DNA from: Spiroplasma sp. SV19
GTDB lineage: Bacteria > Bacillota_I > Bacilli_A > Mycoplasmatales > Mycoplasmataceae
Length of the DNA: 64,000 bases
Assembly (NCBI RefSeq): GCF_030060925.1
Contig: NZ_CP045455.1
Location: forward strand, 1,392,517 to 1,456,516
Reading direction: 5' to 3'
This document shows positions 40,225-51,469 of the stretch, in pieces. The position numbers and the translations under genes are program-made. Numbering within the stretch: position 1 is the stretch's first letter; every line of letters starts with the position of its first letter. Under the pieces are notes generated by a model. It was not told the DNA's origin and searched no databases. It saw only the letters and a list, made by a program, of their open reading frames with translations.

Positions 40225-42372
40225 ATGTTAAAATTAATGTTAATAGCTTCATCAATCATATCAGTTTCACCATCAGTTGCATCAGTAACTTATTATTCAA
40301 CGGTGGAAGCTACTAATGAAAGAAAAATTAATGAACAAGTTTTAGTGGATGACATTCTAACTAATCGCATTTTTAATGGACAAGTTAGTTATAGTGAATA
40401 TGATGGTAAAACATTTTATTCGGATGAAGCTTTAAATGAATATTTATTGCAAAACAATAAAGTAACTTCTTTAATTACATCATCTAATCCAAACAAAATA
40501 ATTAAAAATTATGAACATATGACATTAGATGACACAAAAATTTATGATGCTAATTTAGATAACTTTAAACAATTATATCGTGATGCTTTTGGAAATATTG
40601 CTTATACTCGTCAAACAGCTTTAGATACTTATACTAATGCGGGATTAGTAAAACCTCAATATAGTTATGACGGATTCTATTGATTTGATTCACCAGAAGA
40701 AGCCAAAATCAATGAAAAATATAACATGAAAATTAATAAATCAATATACTACATGTTTAAAAATCAATATTATAATGCTTTCAATGACAAAGACATTAAT
40801 GCTTTAGTGTCATTAATGGATGAAGGATATTATGCCAATATTAATCAATCATTAACAAATAAACCACTAGTAAAACCAATTATTGAAAAAGGAGATAGTA
40901 AACTAATCTATGATTTACTAAAAAAAGATCTTAAAAAAGACTTTAACGGTGATTACTATGATTCAGTAACTACAACAGAAACGAAATATAAATTATCAAT
41001 TGCTGGAACTGGTTCTAATCGAGTTACGGTACAATATTATGATAAAAATGGAAAATTCTTAAATGGAACAGATTATGACAATGGTAAATCTATTACTATT
41101 GAATTAAGAAATATAAATGTAAAAAGTGGTGCTGATTTTATTAATAAATTTAAGAATGTATCTTGAAACACAGGTTCAGAAGGAAGTTGATCTATTGGCC
41201 GATTTTATAAAACACATGATTTTGATGGAATTCAAGATGGCCAAGAGGTTAAGATTAGAATTAACTTAGTTCCTAAATGAAGTTATGCCGGTGGTAAAAC
41301 AAAAGCACCGGACTTAGATTCTTATAATTTTGTTGATCAATCAGTTGGAAAAATTAAGTTATATAGTAATGAAAATAAACATGATGACCAATTTATTGAT
41401 GTAACAGCTGAGAAAAAAGGAGTATTTTCTTCTGCAAACATAACAACAGAGGAAAAAACTAAATTCTTTTCGGAATGATATGATCAATACTATAATAGTG
41501 TTTTAACTAATTTTGGACCAGATAATAATCGCCAAGTAACTTACGATGATATTAAAAAAGGGAATTATATTAAAAATACTACCTTTGATGGTCAAGGGAC
41601 AAAAGGATTTATTTATAAAGATAAAGCCTATGATGTAAACTATAATAAAGGTTATAGCCAATCATTAATTGAAAGTTACTTAAATTGAGTTCCAATTAAA
41701 GAAAAATTACTAGCAAAACCAGTTCAATATGAGGGCAAAACATTTTATGAATTAAGACCAGATTTCTTAGCAACAAAAGAGCAATTAGATCAATTCTTAT
41801 ATTTAGAAGGTAATTTTCAAACTAAAATAATGTACTCATATGGTCCAGAACAAGATGTATCTGATCGTGATGGGAGAATGCTAGCACAAACTTTACAAGA
41901 AGCAAAAGAAAAAGAGCTGATTAATGATAACAAAACTTTACGTAAGCAATATATTGCCTATGATGTTTTTGGTAACCAAGAATTAGCAACAAGTAGTGCC
42001 CAAGATGCTATTGCACAATTAACAAATAAAATTCAATTAACTTCTAAGTTTATTCATAAAAATGAAATTAATATTTGAAATTCTAATATTAAACGTTCAT
42101 GAGATTTAACAATTAGTGATGGTAGATATAGTGTTTATCGAATTGATGATGTAAATAACCCAGGTAAATTTATATATTTTCCATCGCAAGATTTAGCGTT
42201 AAAAGCTGTTAAAACAAATGCTAAACTTAGTTCGAATGTTAATACTTTAGAAAAAACAATGTATTTATATAATTACACTGCCCAATCAGGGCAAATTGTC
42301 CCATTCATTTTCTATGATAATGATATTAATACTGTTATTGATAAAATTTATCGTTTTGAAAATTGAATTTAA
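40225..42372 (+). CDS. Large surface protein, second of the pair
   Basis: This 715-residue protein begins one base after the previous stop (TAA-A-ATG), with AAAGGAAAGG upstream, so it is co-translated. It starts MLKLMLIASSIISVSPSVAS, a signal peptide or anchor without a Cys. The remaining sequence repeats the same motif as its neighbour: YDGKTFYSDEALNEYL, AFGNIAYTRQTALDTYT, YDGFYWFDSPEEAKINE and VFGNQELATSSAQDAI. DFDGIQDGQEVKI looks like a small beta domain. It is intact. The pair presumably acts together at the cell surface, and the 13-bp terminator at 42384 ends the operon. Confidence 0.7.
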
Positions 42373-42383
42373 TAAATATTGGT

Positions 42384-42420
42384 AGAAAAATATAGTGATA
42401 AAAACTATATTTTTCTTTTA
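42384..42420 (+). terminator. Terminator of the surface-protein operon
   Basis: AGAAAAATATAGT (42384-42396) pairs perfectly with ACTATATTTTTCT (42404-42416), followed by TTT. Confidence 0.8.
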
Positions 42421-42524
42421 AGATATATAACAAGAGTAATATTTAATAAGTCACAATTAATAAATATATCCTAAAACTGGACGAATAATTAACTTTACAA
42501 CTAATTTGTAAGGTAAAATTATAA

Positions 42525-42600
42525 TGAAAGTAGCAGGATATTTTATTTTGAAACAAAGATATACAACAGAAGAAAAACTTGATATAGTAAAAGAAGCCAA
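42525..42600 (+). pseudogene. IS3 orfA start fragment
   Basis: LKQRYTTEEKLDIVKEAK matches the opening of IS3-type OrfA proteins (compare MKHYTPDEKEKIVKEYLK at 19340). The similarity ends abruptly at about 42600. Confidence 0.5.
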
Positions 42601-43008
42601 ATGGGGGGAAAAGATTTAATAGCTATTACACATGGGTCTTGATTAATAGGAGAATTTAATAAATTTCGCCCGGAATATAGTAGCTCTTTTAATGACTTAT
42701 ATTCATATTATCTAGATAATGAGAAATCTTTAGAGATAATATTTACTAATAATCAAGAAACTAAAATATTTGATTTTCAACTTAAACAATTTATTGATAC
42801 TAAATGATTACCAGAACCATTTTATGTAAGCAGGTATGAAGCAGATCCGTATGTGGTCTATGGTGTTTACTATTTTCAATGTGACTTTATTATTACATAT
42901 GTTGGGGATTTAATTGATCAATTAAAAAATAAGTATTATACTTATTTTCCATTGGCTAAAAATTTTAAATTAATTGAAAAAAAGAGGGGAGGGGATAGGA
43001 TGAAATAA
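42601..43008 (+). CDS. Unrecognised 135-residue protein, probably 5'-truncated
   Basis: The frame MGGKDLIAITHGSWLIGEFN runs to TAA 43008 with TGA as Trp. It is rich in aromatic and acidic residues (FRPEYSSSFNDLYSYYLDN, ADPYVVYGVYYFQCDFIITY). The ATG lies at the junction with the IS3 orfA fragment and has no ribosome binding site, so this is likely the remaining C-terminal part of a longer gene cut by an insertion. I do not recognise the family. Confidence 0.4.
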
Positions 43009-43149
43009 TTATTTGTATTTATCCACTTATTTTGGTATAATTAATTTAGTATAAAAAAATCAATATTTTCATATCAATATAATATCAAACACAAATTTAT
43101 AGTAATTATAATTTTATTTTTAAAATAAATAGAAAATAGGGTGATGTTG

Positions 43150-44358
43150 ATGACAAAAAGTAAAAAGCCAACTGGTTTAGTTGGTGGGCAGTATTTAGTT
43201 TCAATGATTTTTTGAATTATTTTTACTGCGATTATTATTACATTTTTAGTTTTATTTATTAATGAACGTGAACGAATTAATAGTGAAAATAATGTTTCAC
43301 AACTTTTAGCACAAATTGCCGCAGGGCAAAAAACACCAGAACAAGTCCAAGAAATTTATAAGAATTTAATGAGTATTACATATCCATTGATTGACTTTTC
43401 ATTATTATCATTTAATTTTTTTGGGACAAATAATAGTGTAACGGATTGAAGTGTGGCATGAAATCAACGGGCAACGAATATTAATATGGCATATTCATAT
43501 TTATTCATTACAGCAATGATTGCCTTGATTGCGTTATGTTATTATATTGTGATTATTATTAAATTAGCTCAACGTCGTAGTTTTGAATGACGTTATGGGT
43601 TATCAACAAATTTTCCTAATGATTATGTTATTTTTAACCCGCGTATGTACTTAAGTTTTTTAACAAATTTAACAATTATTTTTAGTTTCTTTAACTTCTT
43701 AACAACCTTAATTAGTTTAGCATATGGTGTTTTATTGGTTTTAGTATCATATTTCTTCTGATATGTTTTAAACCGAAAAACCGAAGTTTTAGTTCCCCAC
43801 AAATGATGAAAAGCAACAAATTTTTCATTCTTTGTAACAGTGTTATTAATTCAAAATGGTTATACTTTAATTAAAGCAATTTTTTCCACAAAATTTGGGG
43901 TTGATTTAGATCTAATCTTATCAATTATTATTCCAATTGGGACAATTACTGTTATTATTGCGGTCTTTATTAAAAACATGTTATCAACAAAAGTGACTGC
44001 GGTTCGGAATGCAATTAAAACAATTGGAGCCAAAGTGAGTGCCTTTCGAATCTTTTATTATACTGAAAGAGAAAAAGCGTTGGAAGACTATACTTTTGTT
44101 ACACAATTACCAACTTTAGTCAAAGGACCATTATCAACTAATAGTATTGATACTAAAAAAGCTTATCAATTAATGACAATCATTGATGAAACAGCGGCTT
44201 TCTTTGAACAACATTTTGCGAACAAAGAAAAAGAAAAAAATTATATGTTATATCATTTATTTAATGAAATTACTGACATTGCTGAAATTGACGAAATTAA
44301 AACTAATGTTTTAAAAGTTGAAGCAAAAAAACAACAAGGAGATAAACATTCTAAATAA
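43150..44358 (+). CDS. Conserved-type multi-span membrane protein, function unknown
   Basis: About 402 residues with about six membrane segments: an N-terminal one (FWIIFTAIIITFLVLFI), then a loop, and a cluster at about residues 115-280. A hydrophilic C-terminal domain of about 110 residues has charged helices. ATG 43150 is preferred over 43144 because AGGGTG lies six bases upstream. It is intact with TGA as Trp. It begins the housekeeping part of the window. No transporter or enzyme motif was recognised. Confidence 0.65.
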
Positions 44359-44436
44359 CAATTAGGATGTTTTTTTGTCAGAGAAATAAAACTTTCATTA
44401 TATAATATTGTTAGAAAAACAATATTGGGTGAAAGT

Positions 44437-45375
44437 ATGGAACAAAAAACAATTATTACATTAACGGTTAAGGACAATGATGTTAATCAAACAATTTTTA
44501 ATTTTATGAAAAAAATGTTTCAAACAACATCATTATCAGTTCTTTATAAGTTATTTCGAAATAAAAAGATTAAAGTTAATAATAAAGTTATCAAGGAACG
44601 AAATTATAAGTTACAGTTAGGTGATCAAATTTTAATTTTTGATAAAAACTTAGTAGTTACCGAACGAAAGCAGCAAATAACAACAAATAATACTGAACAA
44701 GACGAGTTAACAGTTGTATATGAAGATCAAAACATTTTAGTTGTTGATAAACCACACGGGGTTGAAATGCATTCCACGTTTCATACTTCATTAGATGGGA
44801 TGGTGCAAAATTATTTAATTCAAAAAGGAGCATATCAACCTGCAACTGAACAATCATTTGTTATTTCCCATGTTCACCGGTTAGATAAGTTAACACGAGG
44901 ATTAGTCTTATATGCTAAAAATAAAATTAGTTTAGATTTATTATTAACAAAAATTAACCAGAAAAGTTCAATTGAAAAAAAATATGTAGCTCAATGTGAA
45001 GGAATTATTAGTGAAGATGAGTTTACTATAAAAGGTTATTTATGAAAAGATGAGTCACAGCAAAAGATGATTTTTAAGTTAACAGCACAACCTAATAGCA
45101 AACAGGTAATTACTTATTTTAAAGTGGTAAAAAGAACAAACAATACAACTTGATTAGAAATAACATTAGGAACCGGGCGCAAGCATCAAATTCGAGCCTC
45201 ATTAAGTTATTTAAAACATCCAATTATTAATGATGTTAAATATGGGGCAACAAGAGTCACCAAAGCATATTTAATTGCTTTATATGCCACAACCTTAACC
45301 TTTCATCAGCTACCAGCACCGTTAGAATATTTAAATGAAAAGGTTATTAAAATACCTGAAAATATTATAGAATAA
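44437..45375 (+). CDS. RluA-family 23S rRNA pseudouridine synthase (RluC/RluD-like)
   Basis: This 312-residue protein has an N-terminal S4 RNA-binding region (LSVLYKLFRNKKIKVNNKVI) and then the catalytic domain. ILVVDKPHGVEMH is motif I. VHRLDKLTRGLVLYAK contains the catalytic Asp in HRLD. KYVAQCEG and GTGRKHQIRASL complete the family pattern. It converts uridines in 23S rRNA to pseudouridine. ATG 44437 follows GGGTGAAAGT. RluC, RluD and related members cannot be separated here. It is intact. Confidence 0.88.
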
Positions 45376-45408
45376 TACTATGAGTAAGAGTGAAGAGAGG
45401 TGAAGTAA

Positions 45409-47274
45409 TTGTCAACAAGAAGAGGAATTATTAGTATTTTAATTGGAGCTTTTACTTCTTTAATTGGAACTGCTTTTCAATTTATTTTAATGTACTTATT
45501 AATTCGTAGTTATGGTTCCCAGTTAAACGGGTTTGTTAAGAATAGTATCGCAATTGTTTCCTTCTTAGGAACTGTTGAAGGTGGATTAGGAGCCATTACC
45601 GTCATTTTTTTAATGAAACCACTATTACAAAAAGATTGAATTAAAGCAAATGAAATGGTTAATACAGCAAAACATCAGTATAAGATTTCGGGGATTGTTG
45701 GAGCAATTTTATTAGCAGCGATTGCGATTGGGTATAGTACTTATATTTTCTTATTTGAAAATAATTTTAATATTTCATGAAATAATCAAACAATTAGTTA
45801 TCCGTTATGAAAAATGGTCTTAATTATTGTAATTATTGGGTCTAAAAACTTAATCGCGTTATTTTGAACTGCTTGTTATGAAAACTTAATGCAAGCTGAT
45901 CAGAACAACCATATGCGTCGTTTAATTTTGATGATTTGTGATTTAATTTCCTATTCAGTTATTTTTTACTTGATTTCTCGTACAGTGGATCCGATTTTTG
46001 TCTTCCTAATTTTTTTAGGTTATTCCATTATGAAAGGAAGTTTGATTTACGTTTTTGTTAAATTCCACTATCCATGAATCCGGATTGTTCGGCAAAAAGA
46101 TAATATGCAATTAGTAAAATCAAGTAATATTGTTGTTTTAAAAAATATTGGTGAAACATTATTAATTAACGGTGATGTTATTATTACCGCATTATTATTA
46201 GGGTTACGAGTTTCTTCAACTTTATCATTATATATGACAATTACCGTTGGGGTTCGTAGTATTATGATGATTTTAATTAATTCCTTTCGTGAGTTTTTTG
46301 CCGCCTGAACGGCAAAAAACGGTCGGATTGATTGAAATAGTTATATTAAGTTTGAAACGTATGCCTTTATGATTGGTGGTTTTTTGTTTGTTAACCAGTT
46401 TATTTTATCACCATACTTTGTGACAACATTATATGCGCCTCAAATTCTTGATCAAATTAATAGTGCCACAGCCTTTAATACTTGAACACCACAAGAAATT
46501 GCTATTTTTAAAAACATTTTTTATCAACCAACCTTTTCATTATTAGTGGCATTAAGTTCTGTTTTTATTGTCTTAGCTGAACCAGCAAATGTGTTAGTAT
46601 ATGCCAAAGCAAATTATAAACAAACAGCGATTCCAACCTTTGTCATTGGAGTTATTAATATTGTCCTTTGTTTTTTTACCGCGTTAATTTTTCGTTTTTT
46701 GGTTAATGATCTTTCTGCAGCCTTATATGGGATTTTAATTATCACATGCTTTATTAGCTTTTTACGCTTTTTATACTTATGATTTTATAATTGATTATTT
46801 TTAACATACAATAGTAATTTTAAAGGGGTTTTTCGAAATTGAATGATTTTATTAGTTCCAATTGTCATTGCTATTTTAGTTAACTACTTATTTTTAACAA
46901 AAGCATATAATCCAATGGGAATTTATAATGACAATTTACAACCAATTTGGGGCTGACAAAAACTGTTAAATATGTTCTTCGGGTTAATCTTTGCTTCGTT
47001 ATTTGTCATTATTGGTAATTCCATCTTATGAGCACCAGGCTCAGTACGAGGCATTTTCTTACGCTTACCAATTATTCATAAGATTTGAACAAAACGTCAG
47101 GATAAAATGCGTAAAATTCGTCAGAAAAAATATGAGGATGATTTTATTACCCTAACTGAACCAGAAATGCCTTATCAGAAGTTATGAGAACGCGAAGAAG
47201 CTTTACACCAAAATACGAAGAAAATAAGTGAGGATGAACCACCAAAAGAAATTTATAAATTAAAAGGATCATAA
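45409..47274 (+). CDS. MATE/MviN-fold polytopic membrane protein (flippase-like)
   Basis: About 621 residues starting with TTG at 45409 after GAGAGGTG. It has around 12-14 hydrophobic segments with the pattern of the polysaccharide-flippase or MurJ-like superfamily (ISILIGAFTSLIGTAFQFIL at the N terminus, RSYGSQLNGFVKN after it, and an FxAxxxP-like LAEPANVLVYAKA late). Such proteins move lipid-linked sugars across the membrane. Mollicutes lack a wall, so a glycolipid or capsule substrate is plausible. The last 60 residues are a charged cytoplasmic tail. It is intact. Confidence 0.6.
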
Positions 47275-47290
47275 ATCCTTTAATCAAACT

Positions 47291-47326
47291 AAAAAAATGT
47301 ATATTTTATATACATTTTTTTCTTTT
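47291..47326. terminator. Convergent terminator
   Basis: A perfect 14-bp A/T-rich stem (47291-47304 with 47308-47321) lies between the converging flippase-like and reductase genes, with T runs on both strands. Confidence 0.75.
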
Positions 47327-47345
47327 TGCAAATAAAGTCTAATTG

Positions 47346-48332
47346 TTATTTCTTAATATCACTTAAATAACCAGGATGATATTTATTCCCATGAATGATT
47401 TTAGTAATGTTAAATAAAGCATTAATTGCTTCACCAAAGCCTGTTACCATATTATAGTATTTTCCGTCATAATAAGCACAATTTCCTGCTGCAAAAATAT
47501 GAGCATGACTAGTTTGACCACTTGGCTGAATAATAATTTTTCGCATTGGGGTTGTAGCTACTGAAAATTGGTCTAACATTGTTGGAGCTACTTTGGCTCC
47601 ATACTGAACAATAAAATAATCAGCGGCTAAGGTTAATGTTGTTTTATTACTTTCATGTTCAAGAGTTAATGATGTAATTTGGTGTTGGTGAACTTGAACA
47701 TCTTTGATATGATACGGTTTTAGTTCGGTAATTTTATTTTGCTGCAGTTTTTGCACGCTACTTTCTTTAGCCCGGTATAATTCGCGCCGATGAATAATTG
47801 TAACATTATTAGTAATGTTATCTTCCACTAAATGATTTGCTCAGTCAACAGCACTATCTCCGCCTCCGAGCACCACAACTTTTTTATTAGTTAAAGTAGT
47901 TAAATCTTTAACAGCATATCATAAGTTGGCATATTCTTGGCTAGCGTCAAGGTGTTCTAACCGGATTGGGGTAAAAACACCATTACCACTAGTGATTAGG
48001 ATTGTTTTAACGGTAATAACTTCGTTATTTGTTAAAGTAACGGTAAAGCCATCATTGGTTTCAGCAACTGTCAAAATGTTTGTTTTACCAAAATAAGTTA
48101 TTTGCTTACTATTTCTTTCAGCTTGAGTTATCAGGTTTTCAATAAAAGTTCTTGTCTTAATTTCAGCAAAACCAGGCATATCATATAATTGTTTTTCCGG
48201 ATATAACTCTCAGGGTTGACCTCCCGGACTATCATTTCCTTCAATGATATAACCAGTTAGCCCTAACATTCCCGTACAACTCCAAGCATATAACCCAACT
48301 GGACCAGCGCCAATAATTAAAATATCTTTCAT
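47346..48332 (-). CDS. Ferredoxin/flavodoxin-NADP+ reductase, YumC type
   Basis: 328 residues from ATG 48332. FAD-binding IIGAGPVGLYAW, the conserved LYPEKQLYDMPGFAEI, NADP-binding VVLGGGDSAVDWA and a late FAAGNCAYYDGKYYNM segment match the thioredoxin-reductase-like FNR2 family. The redox CxxC of true thioredoxin reductase is absent, which argues for the YumC-type reductase instead. It moves electrons between NADPH and a ferredoxin or flavodoxin. It is divergent from tsaE and convergent with the flippase-like gene. It is intact. Confidence 0.85.
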
Positions 48333-48445
48333 TAGTTTATAACAACCTTTCTCTTTTTTCTGTATTTTAATTATTACATATTTTTGGGAAAGTATGGCAC
48401 AATAATTAATTCCTAGATATAATTATTTATAGAAAGTGGGATATT

Positions 48446-48907
48446 ATGAAAATAGTGGTAAAAGATGAACAGGCAACAAAACAATTAGCGATTAAAATAG
48501 CACCGTTTTTACAACCGAATGGATGTCTATTATTAGAAGGGGATTTAGCAGCGGGAAAAACAACTTTTACAAAGTACTTGCTAGCAGCGTTAGGAGTAAG
48601 AGAACCAGTTACTTCACCAAGTTTTATTATTATGAATCAATATACAACACCCAACAACATTCTTGTTAATCATATGGATTGTTATCGATTGTTAGAACTA
48701 GCACACACAGAAGACTGAGCAATGTATTTTGATTATTTCCCAAATAGCATTAATATTATTGAATGGCCAAGTTTAATTAGTAAGTATTTAACAGATCAGT
48801 ATGAAATAATTAAAATTACGATTAGTATTGAAAGCAATCAAGAACGGATTTTTACGATTAAAACAAATAATATGGCATTACAGGATGCTTTAGGAAAAGA
48901 GGGATAA
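48446..48907 (+). CDS. tsaE: tRNA threonylcarbamoyladenosine biosynthesis ATPase TsaE
   Basis: 153 residues with the P-loop EGDLAAGKTTF, then VTSPSFIIMNQY and the conserved HMDCYRL segment, and INIIEWP, diagnostic of TsaE. It works with TsaB and TsaD to put t6A on tRNAs that read ANN codons. tsaB follows one base after the stop. ATG 48446 follows GAAAGTGGG. It is intact. Confidence 0.92.
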
Positions 48908-48908
48908 A

Positions 48909-49481
48909 ATGTTAAACTTATTTATTGATACGAGTACTACCTTTTTAACCTTAATTCTCGAACAAGATAACAAAATTCTTGGCCATGTTCATCAAAATAA
49001 TGCTCGTCGTCATACTGAAGAAACTTTACCAGTTATTAACGAATTATTAGCAAAATATCATTTTAAGTTAAAAGATGTTAACCATTTTTATTTAACAGCA
49101 GGACCAGGGAGTTATACGGGGATTCGTGTTCCAATGACAATTGTGAAGACAATTAAAATAATAAACCCGACTGTACAAGTATCAATTATTAATACCTTAT
49201 TATATCAAGCGGGATTAGATAATGTTGTTTCAATATTAGATGCGCGCGGAGGACAACGTTACTTTGCGGTGCTTAGTAATGGTCAAGAAATCATTCCAAG
49301 TCAAGTCATTGATTATGAAACTTGTTTAGAAATTAGTAAACAATTTCCTGGTTATCAATTTCGTAGTGATTTACAAGAAATTGATCTTTGTCAAAATTAT
49401 CAAGCTTTAAAAAACCATTTCCATCTCGTTGATGATATTTTTGTGTTAGAACCACGTTATATTAAGAAAGCATTAGGATAA
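48909..49481 (+). CDS. tsaB: tRNA threonylcarbamoyladenosine biosynthesis protein TsaB
   Basis: 190 residues. FIDTSTTFLTLILEQD at the N terminus and FYLTAGPGSYTGIRVPMTIV are the hallmark motifs. ILDARGGQRYFAVL follows. It scaffolds TsaD and TsaE. The stop overlaps the start of the acetyltransferase gene by one base. It is slightly shorter than the family average of about 220-230, with a reduced C terminus. It is intact. Confidence 0.92.
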   Translation: MLNLFIDTSTTFLTLILEQDNKILGHVHQNNARRHTEETLPVINELLAKYHFKLKDVNHFYLTAGPGSYTGIRVPMTIVKTIKIINPTVQVSIINTLLYQAGLDNVVSILDARGGQRYFAVLSNGQEIIPSQVIDYETCLEISKQFPGYQFRSDLQEIDLCQNYQALKNHFHLVDDIFVLEPRYIKKALG

Positions 49482-49906
49482 TGATGATAATTAAACCAGG
49501 AAACAATACAGATGGGTTATTATTATTTTTATTAGAACAAGAAAACTATCCACAACATTATTATAAATATCGGAATCTAATTCAAATTATTAATAATCCT
49601 AATTATCTTGTTTATAAGTTAGTTCTTGATAATAATTTAGTGGGATATTTTATTTTAATGCATAGTGGTGATGACTTTGAAATTATTAAATTCACAGTTA
49701 AAAAAACACACCAGCAACAAGGATGAGGTGGTAAAATGTTAACTTATTTGTTAACCCATTTTTCTTTTAATAGTGTTTTTCTAGAAGTAAATGAACATAA
49801 TTTTGCAGCACAAAAGTTATATTTACAGTATGGCTTTCGGATTGTTCGGACAATTCCACAATACTATGGTAATGAAAATGGTTATTTAATGTGTTATGAT
49901 AAATAA
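49481..49906 (+). CDS. rimI: RimI-like GNAT N-acetyltransferase
   Basis: 141 residues with the GNAT core: VGYFILMHSGDDFEIIKFTV, then the acetyl-CoA loop HQQQGWGGKMLTYLL (Q-x-x-G-x-G-like) and VFLEVNEHNFAAQKLYLQYG. Placement directly after tsaE-tsaB, as in many bacteria, supports RimI, the acetylase of ribosomal protein S18 N-terminal Ala. Its start overlaps the tsaB stop. ATG 49484 is an alternative. It is intact with TGA as Trp in the CoA loop. Confidence 0.8.
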
Positions 49907-49966
49907 CTTTCTTATATTTTATTGTATAATATATAAGGAAAAAATAAGGATTTAAGGAGAACAAAT

Positions 49967-50683
49967 ATGGGAAGAGCATTTGAAGTTCGAAAACAATCAA
50001 TGGCAGCAACCGCGGCGAAGAAAGCGGTGTTATATAACCGCGTGGCACGAGAAATTTATTTAGCAGCCCGTGAGGGTGGTGTTGATCCGACCGCTAATTT
50101 AGCATTACGGAATGCAATTGATAAAGCAAAATCAAAACAAGTTCCCCGCGATGTTATTGACCGGGCAATTAAAAAAGCAAGTGGCAATGATAATGAAAAC
50201 TACCAAGCAATTCGCTATGAAGGTTATGGGCCGGGGGGTAGTGCAATTATTATTGATGCTTTAACAAATAATGTTAATCGTGCTGTAGCAGAAGTTCGTA
50301 ATTGTTTTACAAAAACTGGTGGGAAGTTAGGAGTCAATGGGGCAGTAACGCATTTATTTGATAATTTAGCAGTTTTTGCCTTTGAAGGTAAAACGGTTGA
50401 AGAAATTTTTGAGTTATTATTGTTAGCTAATTGTGATATTACTGATGTTGTTGCTGAAGATGGCCAAGTTGTTGTTTATGCTCCAGCAACAGCCTTTAAT
50501 AGTGTTAAAACAACCTTAGATGAGAGTGGAATTACAATGTTTCAAATGGCAGAAATCACAATGTTACCTCATGAACGTATTAGTTTGCAAGGTGAAGACG
50601 CTGAACGTTTTGAAAAAATGCTAAACATGTTAGATGAAGTTGATGATGTCCAAGAAGTTTATCATAATGTTATGGTGGAATAA
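49967..50683 (+). CDS. YebC/TACO1-family protein
   Basis: 238 residues, normal for the family. GRAFEVRKQSMAATAAKKAV is the usual opening (GR-x-x-E-x-RK). VPRDVIDRAIKKASG and YEGYGPGGSAIIIDALT are the signature motifs. Family members have been described as transcriptional regulators and as translation factors that relieve ribosome stalling. AAGGAG lies seven bases before ATG. It is intact and probably monocistronic, with TTGTATAAT about 45 bases upstream as a likely -10 region. Confidence 0.9.
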   Translation: MGRAFEVRKQSMAATAAKKAVLYNRVAREIYLAAREGGVDPTANLALRNAIDKAKSKQVPRDVIDRAIKKASGNDNENYQAIRYEGYGPGGSAIIIDALTNNVNRAVAEVRNCFTKTGGKLGVNGAVTHLFDNLAVFAFEGKTVEEIFELLLLANCDITDVVAEDGQVVVYAPATAFNSVKTTLDESGITMFQMAEITMLPHERISLQGEDAERFEKMLNMLDEVDDVQEVYHNVMVE

Positions 50684-50787
50684 TTAAGTTATTAATCAGA
50701 AAAAAGCAGTTACGCTGGGAAAATATTTGTAAAATCCTAGGTAATAGTGCATAATATAAATAAAGTAAAAAAGGAGTTTAGATAACA

Positions 50788-51402
50788 ATGTCAAATTTTC
50801 TGGGTGGCAGTATGACAATGAATGTCATTTTAGTCGTAATTGTAATTGCAGTTATTATTTTTGCAATTGTTTCTTCAATTATGGGGCGTAAAGCACAACG
50901 ACTTGAACGTGAAAAACGAAAAAAACAAGTTAAAGATAAAATTAAACAATATATTAAAGAAACTGACAATCGTAAAAACTTACGCTTAGAATATGAAAAA
51001 GTTATTGCTCGAAAGGGAAAAGAATTTAAATATCGTGATATTTTTGATGTTATTGTTGATATTTATGAAGCAAAAACTAATTCTTTTTTAGAACAAAAGG
51101 CGTTTGAAATTGAAGGAATTTCTAAAAAAATTAGTAAAAAACAATATGAAACAACTTGAACAGTTAATCAAGAAATTGATTTAGATGAAACAAAGCATCG
51201 TATTGAAATTAGTGAAAAGAAGGTTAAGTTAACAAAAGAAGAAAAAAAAGCGGCCAAAATTACGGCAAAGCAAGAGTATGAAGCGCATCGTGCCGAAATG
51301 GTTAAAAAACGCGAAGAAGAACGAAAAATGCGCAAAGCAGGACATCTACCTGCCGATGAACGCCCAAAACCGAAACCTGAGAAATTTGTCCCAAGAAAAT
51401 AA
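50788..51402 (+). CDS. Single-span membrane protein with a coiled-coil tail
   Basis: 204 residues. One strong membrane segment (VILVVIVIAVIIFAIVSSIM) follows a short N terminus, then a long highly charged region (RKAQRLEREKRKKQVKDKIK, EEKKAAKITAKQEYEAHRAE) likely to be helical. The C terminus is Pro/Lys-rich. AAAAAGGAG precedes the ATG. The function is unknown; it resembles anchoring or scaffolding proteins more than enzymes. A hairpin overlapping the stop ends it. Confidence 0.6.
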
Positions 51403-51426
51403 GCGTCGTCTTATTTTCTTTATCTT
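51393..51426 (+). terminator. Terminator overlapping the stop codon
   Basis: AAGAAAATAAG (51393-51403) pairs with CTTATTTTCTT (51410-51420) across a 6-base loop and includes the TAA stop. Confidence 0.6.
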
Positions 51427-51469
51427 TTAGAGAGGGTTGGAACAAGTAACGAAAGGGAAGTGCAACAAA

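Noticed and set aside
42601..43008. Part of the IS3 element
   Set aside because: The sequence has no DDE or IS3 features; only the preceding 75 bases resemble orfA.
47346..48332. Thioredoxin reductase (trxB)
   Set aside because: The NADP/FAD motifs match, but the redox CxxC is absent and LYPEK...PGF matches the YumC-type ferredoxin-NADP reductase.
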